Source of the DNA: CAZCBJ01 sp964496705
GTDB taxonomy: Bacteria; Chloroflexota; Anaerolineae; Anaerolineales; Anaerolineaceae
DNA length: 10,749 bases
Reading direction: 5' to 3'
Assembly (NCBI GenBank): GCA_964496705.1
Contig: CAZCBJ010000130.1
Span: 1-10,749, forward strand
The notes beneath the pieces are model-generated. The model did no database searches and was not told where the DNA came from. It saw nothing but the letters and a program-made list of their open reading frames with translations. Positions within the stretch are counted from its first letter, which is position 1. The number at the start of each line of letters is the position of its first letter. The translations under genes were made by a program, and so were the position numbers. Below, one piece after another: positions 1-7,400 of this stretch.

Positions 1-192
1 CGTTGAGGTAGGCTCAGGGGAAGCGGTCGGGGTTGGAGGTATGGGCGTCCATGTGGGTGTTGGCGTGCGGGAAGCGAAAATGGATGGGAGTCCGTTCGGC
101 GGTTGAATGGACTGACAGGCAAGCATGACCGCTCCAGCCAGGATGCACAACGCCACCCGCAGGATTTTCCTTTTTTGATCAGTTCTGCTCAT
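1..192 (-). CDS. Putative lipoprotein, N-terminal fragment (cut by window edge)
   Basis: An open frame runs leftward from an ATG at 192-190 for 64 codons without a stop to the window edge. Residues 1-12 are basic and polar (MSRTDQKRKILR), residues 13-25 are hydrophobic, and a cysteine follows at residue 26 in the context VMLAC. This looks like a type II (lipoprotein) signal peptide, although Met at -3 is not the usual Leu. After a short stretch comes a Thr/Pro-rich segment from about residue 43 (TPTPTWTPIPPTPT), the low-complexity tether common in exported Chloroflexota proteins. I infer a lipid-anchored extracytoplasmic protein; the functional domain lies outside the window, so no function can be given. 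A GGTGG-like sequence 8-13 bases upstream is a weak ribosome binding site. It is divergent from the DUF4230 gene. Confidence 0.7.
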   Translation of the reverse strand, partial: MSRTDQKRKILRVALCILAGAVMLACQSIQPPNGLPSIFASRTPTPTWTPIPPTPTASPEPTST

Positions 193-282
193 GCACTGCC
201 CACCACGAATATCATTTGGAGAGATTATAATCAATTCTATGACGAGAATTGGGATTGGTGGAAAATTGTGTGGAGGATGTGA
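193..282. promoter_or_regulatory. Divergent intergenic region with a two-way -10-like element
   Basis: This 90-base gap separates the leftward lipoprotein gene from the rightward DUF4230 gene. The self-complementary ATTATAAT at 224-231 gives a perfect TATAAT on the plus strand (226-231) and on the minus strand (229-224). It could serve as -10 box in either direction. No convincing TTGACA-like -35 element lies 16-18 bases upstream in either direction, so the promoter call is tentative. Confidence 0.3.
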
Positions 283-969
283 ATGAACAAAAATGGTCGT
301 ATCTTCGTCATCCTGGGAGTGGTGGTGGTCATCTTGATTGTGATGATAGCTTTCCCATTGATCGTGATGCGGATGATCAAACAGGTGACCGATCAAGCCC
401 TCTCTCCCTTCGAGCAGGCCAACCAGCAATTAAAGACGCAGGTTTCTGATTTGCTGAACCCGACCCCCACCATCATACCGGATCCCATCACCATCATTCG
501 CGATGTTCGCGCCCTGGCGCGGTTGGAAACCATTCAGTATTCGGTTGAGAAAGTGATCACAGCCGAGATGGGGCAGGGGAACTTTTCCTTTTTGTTTGGC
601 GACCGGCTGCTTTTCGTTGCACACGGCACGGTGATCGCCGGCATCGACATGGCGAAAATAAACCCCGAAGATATGTGGCTGGAGGGGGAAGTATTAAACG
701 TGCGCCTTCCTCAACCTGAGGTGTTCGTTGCAACGATCGACAACGAAAAGTCCTATGTATACGATCGCGAAACCGGGCTGCTGACCCAACCAGACCAGAA
801 CCTGGAAACCAAAGCCCGACAGGCAGCCGAAAACGAGATTCGCAAGGCTGCTTTGGAAGATGGAATTATTGACCTGGCCAAAGTGAATGCCGAGTCCTTC
901 CTGACCCGCTTTTACAGGGCGTTGGGTTATGATACGGTGGTCTTTCTTTATCCCACGCCCGAGCCTTAA
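283..969 (+). CDS. Membrane-anchored DUF4230 family protein
   Basis: A 228-residue protein of unknown function. A single hydrophobic segment at residues 7-29 should anchor it in the cytoplasmic membrane with the rest outside. A short linker containing NPTPT (59-63) follows, and then a DUF4230-type domain at about 76-224. I recognise the family from RLETIQYSVEKVI (80-92), LLFVAHGTVIAGID (109-122), LPQPEVFVATIDNEKSYVYDR (142-162) and the helical tail with NAESFL (202-207). GGAGG at 272-276, six bases before the ATG, supports the start. No catalytic residues are evident and the family has no established biochemical role that I know of. The Thr/Pro linker and signal anchor match the neighbouring lipoprotein, so both may act at the cell surface; that is inference. 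The stop overlaps that of the convergent lipM. Confidence 0.85.
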   Translation: MNKNGRIFVILGVVVVILIVMIAFPLIVMRMIKQVTDQALSPFEQANQQLKTQVSDLLNPTPTIIPDPITIIRDVRALARLETIQYSVEKVITAEMGQGNFSFLFGDRLLFVAHGTVIAGIDMAKINPEDMWLEGEVLNVRLPQPEVFVATIDNEKSYVYDRETGLLTQPDQNLETKARQAAENEIRKAALEDGIIDLAKVNAESFLTRFYRALGYDTVVFLYPTPEP

Positions 970-1790
970 ATCCGGCGGGTCCAGGCTTGATTACCGAATT
1001 TTTCAGCGACCAATTCCTCTGTGCGCTTCAATTCCAGGGGGGTTAATTCATCTGGCTCTAAACGCAGGCTCAGCCGGTTTTCAAAAGCCAACTGGAAGGC
1101 TTCAGATGCTTCATGCCAGGAAACCATCCGTCCCAGCTCGGCAGCCACGGTGGTAGCCCGTTCCAGCAGGCGATGGGAGGCGAGCTGGCGGGCAGCTTCA
1201 TCCGGAAATATTAACGCCTGGGTGATGCGAGTCAGGTCACCGTGTAGCGGCAGTGAGCCGTGCTGCAGAACCCCCTCCCTCCGCCGGGCTTGCGCGCTGC
1301 CGATAATTTTCTTCCCCTTGATGGTGATTTCATAATTGGACGGCACCTCAAAGCAGACGGGGTTGGGATTTTGATTTCCGCCCGCCAAGACGTACTCTCT
1401 CTCTGCCCGCGCAGGCAATCCCAGCAGTTGCAGTGCATCGAGCAGGGCTTCAGAAAGGCGTTGATAGCTCTCCAATATTGTGCCTGCCACGCGCGGCTCG
1501 CGCAGCGGCGCGATGACCGAATAGGTGATTTCATCGGTATGCAGGATAGCCCTGCCGCCGGTCGGACGGCGTACGTATGTCCAGCCTTGCTGATGCAGGG
1601 CATCCAGGTCGATGTCTGAAAAAGGCTGGGAGTAGCCCAGAGAAAGACAGGCTGGCTGCCAATCGAATAGGCGCATAACAGGCACAGCCTTTTCGTTGCC
1701 CATGCCTTCCAGCAACGCTTCGTCCAAGGCCATGTTCCAGCTTCCCTCTGCGGGGATGGTTAAAATTAATCGCCAGGTGCTTTTTTCCAT
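966..1790 (-). CDS. lipM: LipM-type octanoyltransferase / lipoate-protein ligase A family
   Basis: A 274-residue cytoplasmic protein of the biotin/lipoate protein ligase fold. Visible motifs are the lipoate-binding RRPTGGRAILH (74-84), corresponding to the family's RRxxGGGxVxH, and CFEVPSNYEITIKGKKIIGSAQ (146-167), holding the conserved lysine of K-I-x-G-x-A (K161), followed by QHGSL (176-180). The cysteine C146 just before F-E-x-P-S lies where Bacillus LipM carries its catalytic cysteine, and the length is close to LipM (278). I therefore favour octanoyl-[ACP]:protein octanoyltransferase, which moves octanoate from acyl carrier protein to lipoyl domains or GcvH as the first step of lipoic acid synthesis. 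An ATP-dependent LplA remains possible. No lipoyl synthase or GcvH gene is in the window. AGGAAG at 1804-1799 supports the ATG at 1790. Transcribed alone, divergent from rpsF. Confidence 0.85.
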   Translation of the reverse strand: MEKSTWRLILTIPAEGSWNMALDEALLEGMGNEKAVPVMRLFDWQPACLSLGYSQPFSDIDLDALHQQGWTYVRRPTGGRAILHTDEITYSVIAPLREPRVAGTILESYQRLSEALLDALQLLGLPARAEREYVLAGGNQNPNPVCFEVPSNYEITIKGKKIIGSAQARRREGVLQHGSLPLHGDLTRITQALIFPDEAARQLASHRLLERATTVAAELGRMVSWHEASEAFQLAFENRLSLRLEPDELTPLELKRTEELVAEKFGNQAWTRRI

Positions 1791-1825
1791 GTGCCAGACT
1801 TCCTGAGTGACATGAATACTTCATA

Positions 1826-1854
1826 AGATTACTTGAAAAATCCGCTTTAATCAA
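1826..1854 (-). promoter_or_regulatory. Weak candidate promoter for lipM
   Basis: Reading leftward, TTGATT (1854-1849) is separated by 17 bases from TAATCT (1831-1826). The -35 matches consensus at four of six bases, the -10 at only three. Position and spacing suit the lipM start at 1790, but the match is poor. Confidence 0.25.
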
Positions 1855-1912
1855 TACAGACCTGAGGATCATCTCGGTCCAGAGGATGGTCCTACTCAAA
1901 TTCGGGTAATTA

Positions 1913-1921
1913 TGGTATATT
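1913..1921 (+). promoter_or_regulatory. Candidate extended -10 promoter of rpsF operon
   Basis: TGGTATATT is an extended -10 (TGn followed by TATATT, five of six consensus bases). No good -35 is seen 17 bases upstream, which is tolerated for extended -10 promoters. Transcription would start near 1927-1928 and give a leader of about 100 bases before the rpsF ATG. Confidence 0.4.
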
Positions 1922-1926
1922 TGCGC

Positions 1927-2026
1927 ACCGTGGTAGTGCAAACCTTTCAGTTTGTACCTTTCCGCTCCCGGCTTCACCACGAAATTTCGTCCGGGGGCAT
2001 ATCCCGAGGAAAGGAGGATACTCTGT
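1927..2026 (+). promoter_or_regulatory. Structured 5' leader of rpsF operon, candidate S6:S18 autoregulatory RNA
   Basis: Three pairings are visible. A hairpin is formed by GTGCAAAC (1936-1943) and GTTTGTAC (1950-1957), eight pairs including one G-U. A second hairpin pairs CTCCCGG (1965-1971) with CCGGGGG (1991-1997) and encloses the palindrome ACGAAATTTCGT (1979-1990). A long-range stem pairs CCTTTCC (1957-1963) perfectly with GGAAAGG (2008-2014), covering half of the rpsF Shine-Dalgarno AAGGAGG (2011-2017). A second CCTTTC copy (1943-1948) could pair with the same site. Leaders upstream of rpsF that bind the S6:S18 complex are known in many bacteria. The structure here fits that role, but I could not compare it with the published consensus. 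Confidence 0.5.
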
Positions 2027-2311
2027 ATGCGTGATTATGAGGTGGTTTTCATTGTCCACCCAGACCTGGATGAGACAGCATTAAATGGGGTAATCGACAA
2101 GGTCAAGGGTTGGATCACAGATGCTGGCGGTTCAATCGCCAAAGTTGAGGTGTGGGGCAAGCGCAGAATGGCTTATTCAATTCGCAAGCAGCGGGAAGGT
2201 CAATATATTTTCCTGCATGCCCAATTCGCGCCCGCCTTCGCCAGCGAGCTGGAACGCAATATGCGGTTCCTGGAACCCATCATGCGTTTTCTTGTGACCG
2301 TGATGGAGTAA
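2027..2311 (+). CDS. rpsF: 30S ribosomal protein S6
   Basis: A 94-residue protein of normal S6 length. It begins MRDYEVVFIVHPDLDE, contains the conserved WGKRRMAYSIRKQREGQYIFLHA stretch (43-65) and ends in the helix RNMRFLEPIMRFLVTVME. S6 binds 16S rRNA in the platform of the small subunit as a pair with S18, encoded two genes downstream. The ATG at 2027 is chosen because AAGGAGG (2011-2017) lies nine bases upstream and S6 proteins start here. An in-frame ATG at 1952 would add 25 residues that look unlike S6 and lies in the structured leader. First gene of rpsF-ssb-rpsR, probably under translational feedback through the leader. Confidence 0.97.
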   Translation: MRDYEVVFIVHPDLDETALNGVIDKVKGWITDAGGSIAKVEVWGKRRMAYSIRKQREGQYIFLHAQFAPAFASELERNMRFLEPIMRFLVTVME

Positions 2312-2357
2312 ATTGTTGGAGATAGGATTGTTGAGGAGATAAGACTCGGAGGTTGCC
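2312..2357 (+). repeat. Short imperfect tandem duplication before ssb
   Basis: ATTGTTG-GAGATAGG (2312-2326) is followed directly by ATTGTTGAGGAGATAAG (2327-2343), which differs by a two-base insertion and one substitution. The functional ssb Shine-Dalgarno GGAGG (2348-2352) follows. The result is three purine-rich, SD-like stretches before the ssb start. Confidence 0.5.
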
Positions 2358-2756
2358 ATGAGCCGTGGATTGAATAAAGTCATGATCATTGGCCATTTGG
2401 GGCGCGACCCGGAAATGCGCTATACACCTTCCGGAAAGCCGGTAACCACCTTTACCGTTGCCACAAGCCGTTCCTGGAGCACCGCGGATGGTGAGAAACA
2501 CACAGAAAAGGAATGGTTCAATGTGGTTGCCTGGGGAAATCTGGCTGAGGTGTGCAAGCAGCATTTGACCAAAGGTCAACAGGTATACATCGAGGGCCGC
2601 CTTCAGAGCCGACACTGGGAAGACCAGGAAGGCGCAAAACACAACAGTGTGGAGATCGTGGCCAGCGAAATGATGATGCTCGGCGATCGGCGTGAAGGCA
2701 ACCAGAGTCATAACCAAAACAACGACCTCAGAGAAGAAGAAGATTTTCCTTTTTAA
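2358..2756 (+). CDS. ssb: Single-stranded DNA-binding protein
   Basis: A 132-residue SSB. The OB fold occupies about residues 4-106, with NKVMIIGHLGRDPEMRYTPSGKPVTTFTVATSRSW at its start and the family hallmarks EKEWFNVVAWGNLAEVCKQHLTKGQQVYIEGRLQSR (50-85). A short hydrophilic linker (about 110-124, rich in Gln, Asn and Arg) leads to the acidic tip EEEDFPF, the conserved C-terminal peptide that docks DNA repair and replication partners. It coats and protects single-stranded DNA in replication, recombination and repair. It is shorter than E. coli SSB (178) because of the linker, with the core and tip complete. GGAGG at 2348-2352, five bases before the ATG, supports the start. Its place between rpsF and rpsR is a widely conserved arrangement. 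Confidence 0.97.
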   Translation: MSRGLNKVMIIGHLGRDPEMRYTPSGKPVTTFTVATSRSWSTADGEKHTEKEWFNVVAWGNLAEVCKQHLTKGQQVYIEGRLQSRHWEDQEGAKHNSVEIVASEMMMLGDRREGNQSHNQNNDLREEEDFPF

Positions 2757-2783
2757 GATGAAATAAATTTTGGAGTAGAAAAC

Positions 2784-3062
2784 ATGAGTGATGAGAATGT
2801 AATCGAGGGCGAACAGACTTATGGCCGACGTTATGTTGCCCGGCCCAAGTTCTGCCAGTTCTGCGTGGATAAAGATTTACAGATTGACTACAAACAGAGC
2901 GACATGCTGCGGCGTTTTGTGACCGAAGAAGGTAAAATCCGACCGCGCCGCCAGACCGGCACCTGCAATCGCCATCAACGTGAGTTGGCCCAGGCGATCA
3001 AGCGCGCCCGCCATCTGGCGATGTTGCCTTATGTCGGCGAAGGTGTGGGAGATTCTCACTAA
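2784..3062 (+). CDS. rpsR: 30S ribosomal protein S18, cysteine-containing form
   Basis: A 92-residue S18. The core is DYKQSDMLRRFVTEEGKIRPRRQTG (35-59), followed by QRELAQAIKRARHLAMLPYV (65-84), the basic helix that contacts 16S rRNA. It keeps Cys24 and Cys27 (CQFC) and Cys61 with His64 (CNRH), a likely zinc site; many bacteria also carry a zinc-free paralogue lacking these residues. S18 pairs with S6 in the subunit platform. GGAG at 2772-2775, eight bases before the ATG, supports the start. Last gene of the operon: rplI (L9), which often follows rpsR elsewhere, is absent and a terminator comes directly after. Confidence 0.96.
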   Translation: MSDENVIEGEQTYGRRYVARPKFCQFCVDKDLQIDYKQSDMLRRFVTEEGKIRPRRQTGTCNRHQRELAQAIKRARHLAMLPYVGEGVGDSH

Positions 3063-3084
3063 CACAACACCTCTTGAGAGCAAA

Positions 3085-3120
3085 GGCATAGGGCTCATGC
3101 CCTGTGCCTATTATTTTTTA
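3085..3120 (+). terminator. Intrinsic terminator of rpsF-ssb-rpsR
   Basis: GGCATAGGGC (3085-3094) pairs with GCCCTGTGCC (3099-3108), ten pairs with one G-T, around the loop TCAT. A T-rich tail follows, with six consecutive T at 3114-3119. It begins 22 bases after the rpsR stop, and the next gene begins 15 bases after its tail. Confidence 0.9.
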
Positions 3121-3134
3121 TCGAGGTTGCCCGA

Positions 3135-4424
3135 ATGGCAAAAAATCCGATTGTAAGTTCGTCCAATAGAAAACGTATGGCCCGGGTTGAACGGGAGCGG
3201 ATTCAAACCCGCTATCTTCTCATCGCCACCATTTCGATTGGGGTGATTGTGGTTGGTTTAATCCTGTACGGCATCTTTGACCAACTGGTTTTGGTTAACA
3301 TGAAGCCGGTAGCCAGGGTGGACAAACAGGTGATCAATATCGAGCAATACCAACAGCGCGTGCGCTACGAGCGATGGAACTCCGTTCGCGCCTACAACCA
3401 ATATGCCCAGCTCGCCCAGATGTTTGGCAATGATCAGACCTATGGCAGTTATTTCCAGAGTTTCTTAAGTGATATTTCCACCAGATTGAATGACCCCGCT
3501 GCATTTGGCAGTTCGGTGGTGGATACGATGGTCGATGAAATTTTAATTGCTCGGGAAGCCAAAAGCCGCGGCATGGAGGTGAGTGATCAGGAAGTGGAAG
3601 AAGCAATCCAGAATGCCTTTGGCTATTTTGCCAACGGCACGCCCACACCCACCGTGACACCGACCGAGGTCGTTTTACCGACTTTGAATGCCACCCAGCA
3701 AACCTTTGTTCAACCAACAGCCACGCTGGAGGTTCCGCCGACCGAAATTCCGCTGCCCAGCCCCACTTTGGATCCAGCCCAACCGACCGCCACCGTAACC
3801 CCAACACAGGCGCCGACCGCTTCACCCACGCCGTACACGCTGGAGGGTTATCAGACTGATTTTAAAGGACTGATCGCAGAGATGGAAGTGTCCAAGATTG
3901 GTGAAGAAGATCTGCGCAAAGCTTTTTATCATCAATTGTTGCGCACCAAGGTGTTTGAGGCGGTGACAGCGGATGTCAAAGGCGAACAGGAGCAGGTCTG
4001 GGCGCGTCATATCCTGGTTGCAGATGAAGACACTGCCAGGCAAGTGCTCGAACGGCTGAAGGCGGGAGAGGATTTCTCCGCGTTGGTCGAGCAATATTCC
4101 CTGGATAATGCCTCCAAACCCAGCGGTGACCTGGGCTGGTTTGGACGCGGGAAAATGGTTGCGCCTTTTGAGGACGCGGCATTCGCGCTGGCTGAGGGAC
4201 AAATCAGCGAGCCTGTGCAGTCCGACTTTGGCTGGCATGTTATCCAGGTTCTGGGCCATGCCAATCGTCCGATTGATGCCGGCGAGTTGCAATCTATGAA
4301 ACAGACAGCCTTTGATGACTGGCTCGAATCAGCCAGGCAGGGTGCCGACATCCAGAAATTTGAGGATGTTATTGCCAACCAAGCGCCCACCGAGCCGGCC
4401 ATTCAACCGTATATCCCACAATAA
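3135..4424 (+). CDS. Membrane-anchored parvulin-type peptidyl-prolyl isomerase (PrsA/SurA-like)
   Basis: A 429-residue protein predicted to help fold exported proteins by proline cis-trans isomerisation. The basic N-terminus is followed by one membrane segment (about 27-48), so the bulk should face outside. Residues 57-166 resemble the SurA/PrsA N-terminal chaperone lobe (PVARVDKQVINIEQYQQRV and later VDEILIAREAKSRGMEVSDQEVEEAI). A Thr/Pro-rich stretch fills 168-235, and chaperone-like helices resume at 236-278. The PpiC rotamase domain is at about 287-376, with ARHILVADEDTARQVLERLKAGEDFSALVEQYSLD, SGDLGWFGRGKMVAPFEDAAF and SDFGWHVIQVL. There is no lipobox cysteine, so it is anchored by the membrane helix rather than by lipid as in PrsA. 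GAGG at 3123-3126, eight bases before the ATG, supports the start. It follows the rpsR terminator and needs read-through or its own promoter. Confidence 0.88.
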   Translation: MAKNPIVSSSNRKRMARVERERIQTRYLLIATISIGVIVVGLILYGIFDQLVLVNMKPVARVDKQVINIEQYQQRVRYERWNSVRAYNQYAQLAQMFGNDQTYGSYFQSFLSDISTRLNDPAAFGSSVVDTMVDEILIAREAKSRGMEVSDQEVEEAIQNAFGYFANGTPTPTVTPTEVVLPTLNATQQTFVQPTATLEVPPTEIPLPSPTLDPAQPTATVTPTQAPTASPTPYTLEGYQTDFKGLIAEMEVSKIGEEDLRKAFYHQLLRTKVFEAVTADVKGEQEQVWARHILVADEDTARQVLERLKAGEDFSALVEQYSLDNASKPSGDLGWFGRGKMVAPFEDAAFALAEGQISEPVQSDFGWHVIQVLGHANRPIDAGELQSMKQTAFDDWLESARQGADIQKFEDVIANQAPTEPAIQPYIPQ

Positions 4425-4440
4425 TCCAGCTAGCTACATT

Positions 4441-4484
4441 AAGGCGCGCTCCGGAGAAACCTGCGGGGTGCGCCTTTTTATTTT
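4441..4484. terminator. Hairpin terminator between the convergent PPIase and smc genes
   Basis: AAGGCGCGCTCCG (4441-4453) pairs with CGGGGTGCGCCTT (4464-4476), 13 pairs including two G-T, around a ten-base loop. On the plus strand TTTTTATTTT (4475-4484) follows, a good intrinsic terminator for the isomerase gene. On the minus strand the hairpin begins just after the smc stop (4480-4478) but has almost no T run after it, so it may stop smc transcription less well. Confidence 0.85.
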
Positions 4485-7400
4485 GCCATTTCTTCGTCGA
4501 CCTCATCCAGCCTTAGGCTGATCATCTGGCTGGTCGAATCGCGACCCATGGTGATGCCATAAATCACTCCGGCAGCCTGGACGGTGTTGCGGTTGTGGGT
4601 GATCACAATGAATTGCGTGTTCTGGCTCAATTCAACCAGCAACTCGCGGAATCTACCCACATTGGCTTCATCGAGCATAGCATCCACCTCGTCCAGCACA
4701 CAAAAGGGGGTTGGCGATACTTTGAGCAAAGCGAAGACCAACGCGACTGCAGTCAGGCTGCGCTCGCCGCCGGAGAGCAGGGAAAGGCCCTGTTCTCGCC
4801 GCCCGGGTAAACGGGTTTCTATCTCAATCCCGGATTCGTTGGGATTATCCGAATCGGTCAGGATCAGACGGGCGGTTCCGCCGCCAAACAGGCGCGTGAA
4901 TAACTGGCGAAATTCTGCCGCCACGGCGTCAAATGTCTTGCGGAATTCGATGCGCATCAGCTCATCCAGCTCAAGGATCACCTGGCGCAGGTCTATATCC
5001 GCCTGGCGAAGGTCATCCACCTGAGTGGTTAAAAAATGATAACGCTCGCGGACGGCTTCGTACTCTGCCTGGGCTTCGATATTGATCGAACCCATACGGC
5101 GCAATTGAGCACGTTGGCGGTTGATGTTGTCCTCAATTTCGGGCGGTAACTCTTTGACGGTTGGTAATTCTTCCACCATGCCTTCCAGCGGTAGGGGGGT
5201 GGGGCCAGCGATATCGGCGGCGTAGTCATATGCCACCAGCCCGAAATCTTCCTCGATCCTGCGGCGCAGGGAATCCATAGAATCGCGCGTTCGCCCCAGC
5301 TCCAATTGAGCCTGGGTGGTATACCGCTCAGCCACTGCCACCGCTTGCTGAGCCACCACCTGGTTTTCTTGCAGATGGGTATGCTCCTTTTCGAGTCGTT
5401 CCAGGTCGGCTTCGGCGGGTTGGATTTGTACTTGAAGCGACTGGATGGCGCTGTTCAATTCATTTTCTTCCGTCCGCAGTTGTTTTCGCTCAACTTCCAA
5501 CTGGTTGAGAGCAGCGCGGATGCTTTCCTGACGGTTGGCGAGGGATTGGCGTTGTTTGAGATTGGATTCAGTCGCCAGGCGGTGTTCGTCCAAGCGCCGA
5601 TCCGCCTCTGCCAGTGCGCGTTGAGCCACTGCGCTGTTGGTGGACCAATGGGCTGCCTGCGCCTGTGTTTCATCCAGCGAACACTCTGCCAGGCTGCGGT
5701 TTTGCACGCGCAATTGCATTGCACATTCGTTCACATGGCTCTGGCTTTTGTCCAATTGGTCAAGGGTTTGCTGCAAATCCGCTGCTGCCTGGTTTAACTG
5801 GCTGTTGAGGCTTTCCAACTGGCTGTGCTGCCAGGATTGCCGCTGACGAACCTTCTCGACTGCCAGATCAGCCTGCTGGGCTTGTTGGTTGGTGCGGGAC
5901 ATTTGTTGGTTGGCTTGATGCAGCCTGTTTTCGGTATCTTTTCGTTGCTTGTGTCGGTCATCCAGATCGCGGATTTTCCGGTCAAGGTTTGCCTGGGCAG
6001 TATCGAGCCGTTGTTTGATTTCTGCCAGCCCTTCTATCAACTCCCGCCTGACCCGCGGCCGGCTGACCACAGCGGATTTGTTGTCGCGCCCAGCCTGGAT
6101 CAAGCCGCTGCCCCAGAAAGTCTCACCCTGCAGCGTGACGATGCGCATGGACGGTGGCAGATTTCGCGCAAGGTTCTTCGCCACCTGATGGTCGGCGACC
6201 ACCAAAACCTGATCCAGCAACACCTTTACCGCCGGGGCAATCTCAGCCGGAAAACCTACCAGACCGGAGGCAATTCCAATCACTCCCTCCGCGTCAGGTT
6301 TTGGCAGCGGTTCGGCGCTGCGGGTGCTAGACAGCGGGATTAGGACTGCCCGCCCCTTTTCTCCCCCTGCCAGCATCAGCAGGGCATCTTCCAGGTGATC
6401 GGGCTGGTCGATCACGATCGCATCCCAGAACTCTCCGAATGCAGCCGCCAGAGCGGTTTCATAGACCGCGGGAACTTCAATAAAACTGCTCAAAGCGCGA
6501 AAATTTCCGCGCAGTTTGCCCTGATGGGCTGCCTGCATTAAGAACTGGGTGCCCTGGCTCAGACCGGCATAGGACTTTTCGGCTTGCTCGATGACTTCCA
6601 ATTGCGCCTGAGCACGTGTTTTCTCACTTTCCAGCTTCGTAAATTCCTGTTGGCTGGTGCGGCGTTCATTTTCCAGTTGATTGATCTGAGCACGCAATGT
6701 CTGAAGTTGATCTTCGAGATGGCGAACTAAGTCGGCAGCCAGCGATTGATCCTGGTGTGCTTTCTCCTGCTGTATCAATGCTTCCTGGATGGTTTTTTCC
6801 TCATCGATGAGGGATTGTTGCAGTGACTGGCGGCTCCGGGTGAGGGTTTCCTGGCGGTTCATCAGCTCAGATTGGTGAGCATGCAGCTGCACCTGGCGGG
6901 TTTCGCAAGCGACCAACGCTTCGCGAGCCTTCTGTGCATGCAGTTCGATCGTGCGGCGTTCTTCCTGGCGCTGCAGCAGGGCTGCCTCCGCCAGGGCAAA
7001 TTGCTGGCGGGCTTCATCCAGCTCGTTCTGCAGCCAGGCGCGTTCATTCTGCAGGGTGGTGAGGCGTTCCGATCCGGCAATGGCTTCTTCTTCGAGGCTG
7101 GCGATATCGCCGTCCAATGCGCTCGACTGTTCGCTGAGCGAACGCTGGCGTTCATCCAACACCGCCAGTGAACGGCTAATTTTTTCGCGGGACTGATGTA
7201 ATCCGGCTGAATGTGTGTGCCATTCATTCAACTCTGATCTCAATTCCTGCAGCCGACTGCGCAGCGCAGATAAATCATAATCCACCTGCTGCAGGTTTCC
7301 GCGGGCATGTTCCAGCCGTTCTTCCTGCATACGCAGCACTTCGCGCGTGCGGGTGAGTTCGGCCTGGGAATGATGAAAGTGATACCCATACCATTCGCGC

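Noticed and set aside
1924..1939. GCAC/GTGC inverted repeat around ACCGTGGTA, resembling a CCG-containing S6:S18 recognition hairpin
   Set aside because: The 5' arm lies upstream of the predicted transcript start (about 1927), the stem needs a bulge, and I cannot compare it with the true consensus from memory.
1952..2026. In-frame upstream ATG that would extend S6 by 25 residues
   Set aside because: The extension does not look like S6, lies inside the structured leader, and the canonical start at 2027 has a strong SD nine bases upstream.
3109..3114. TATTAT as a -10 box for the isomerase gene
   Set aside because: It lies in the T-rich tail of the rpsR terminator, where AT-rich matches are expected, and no -35 is present.
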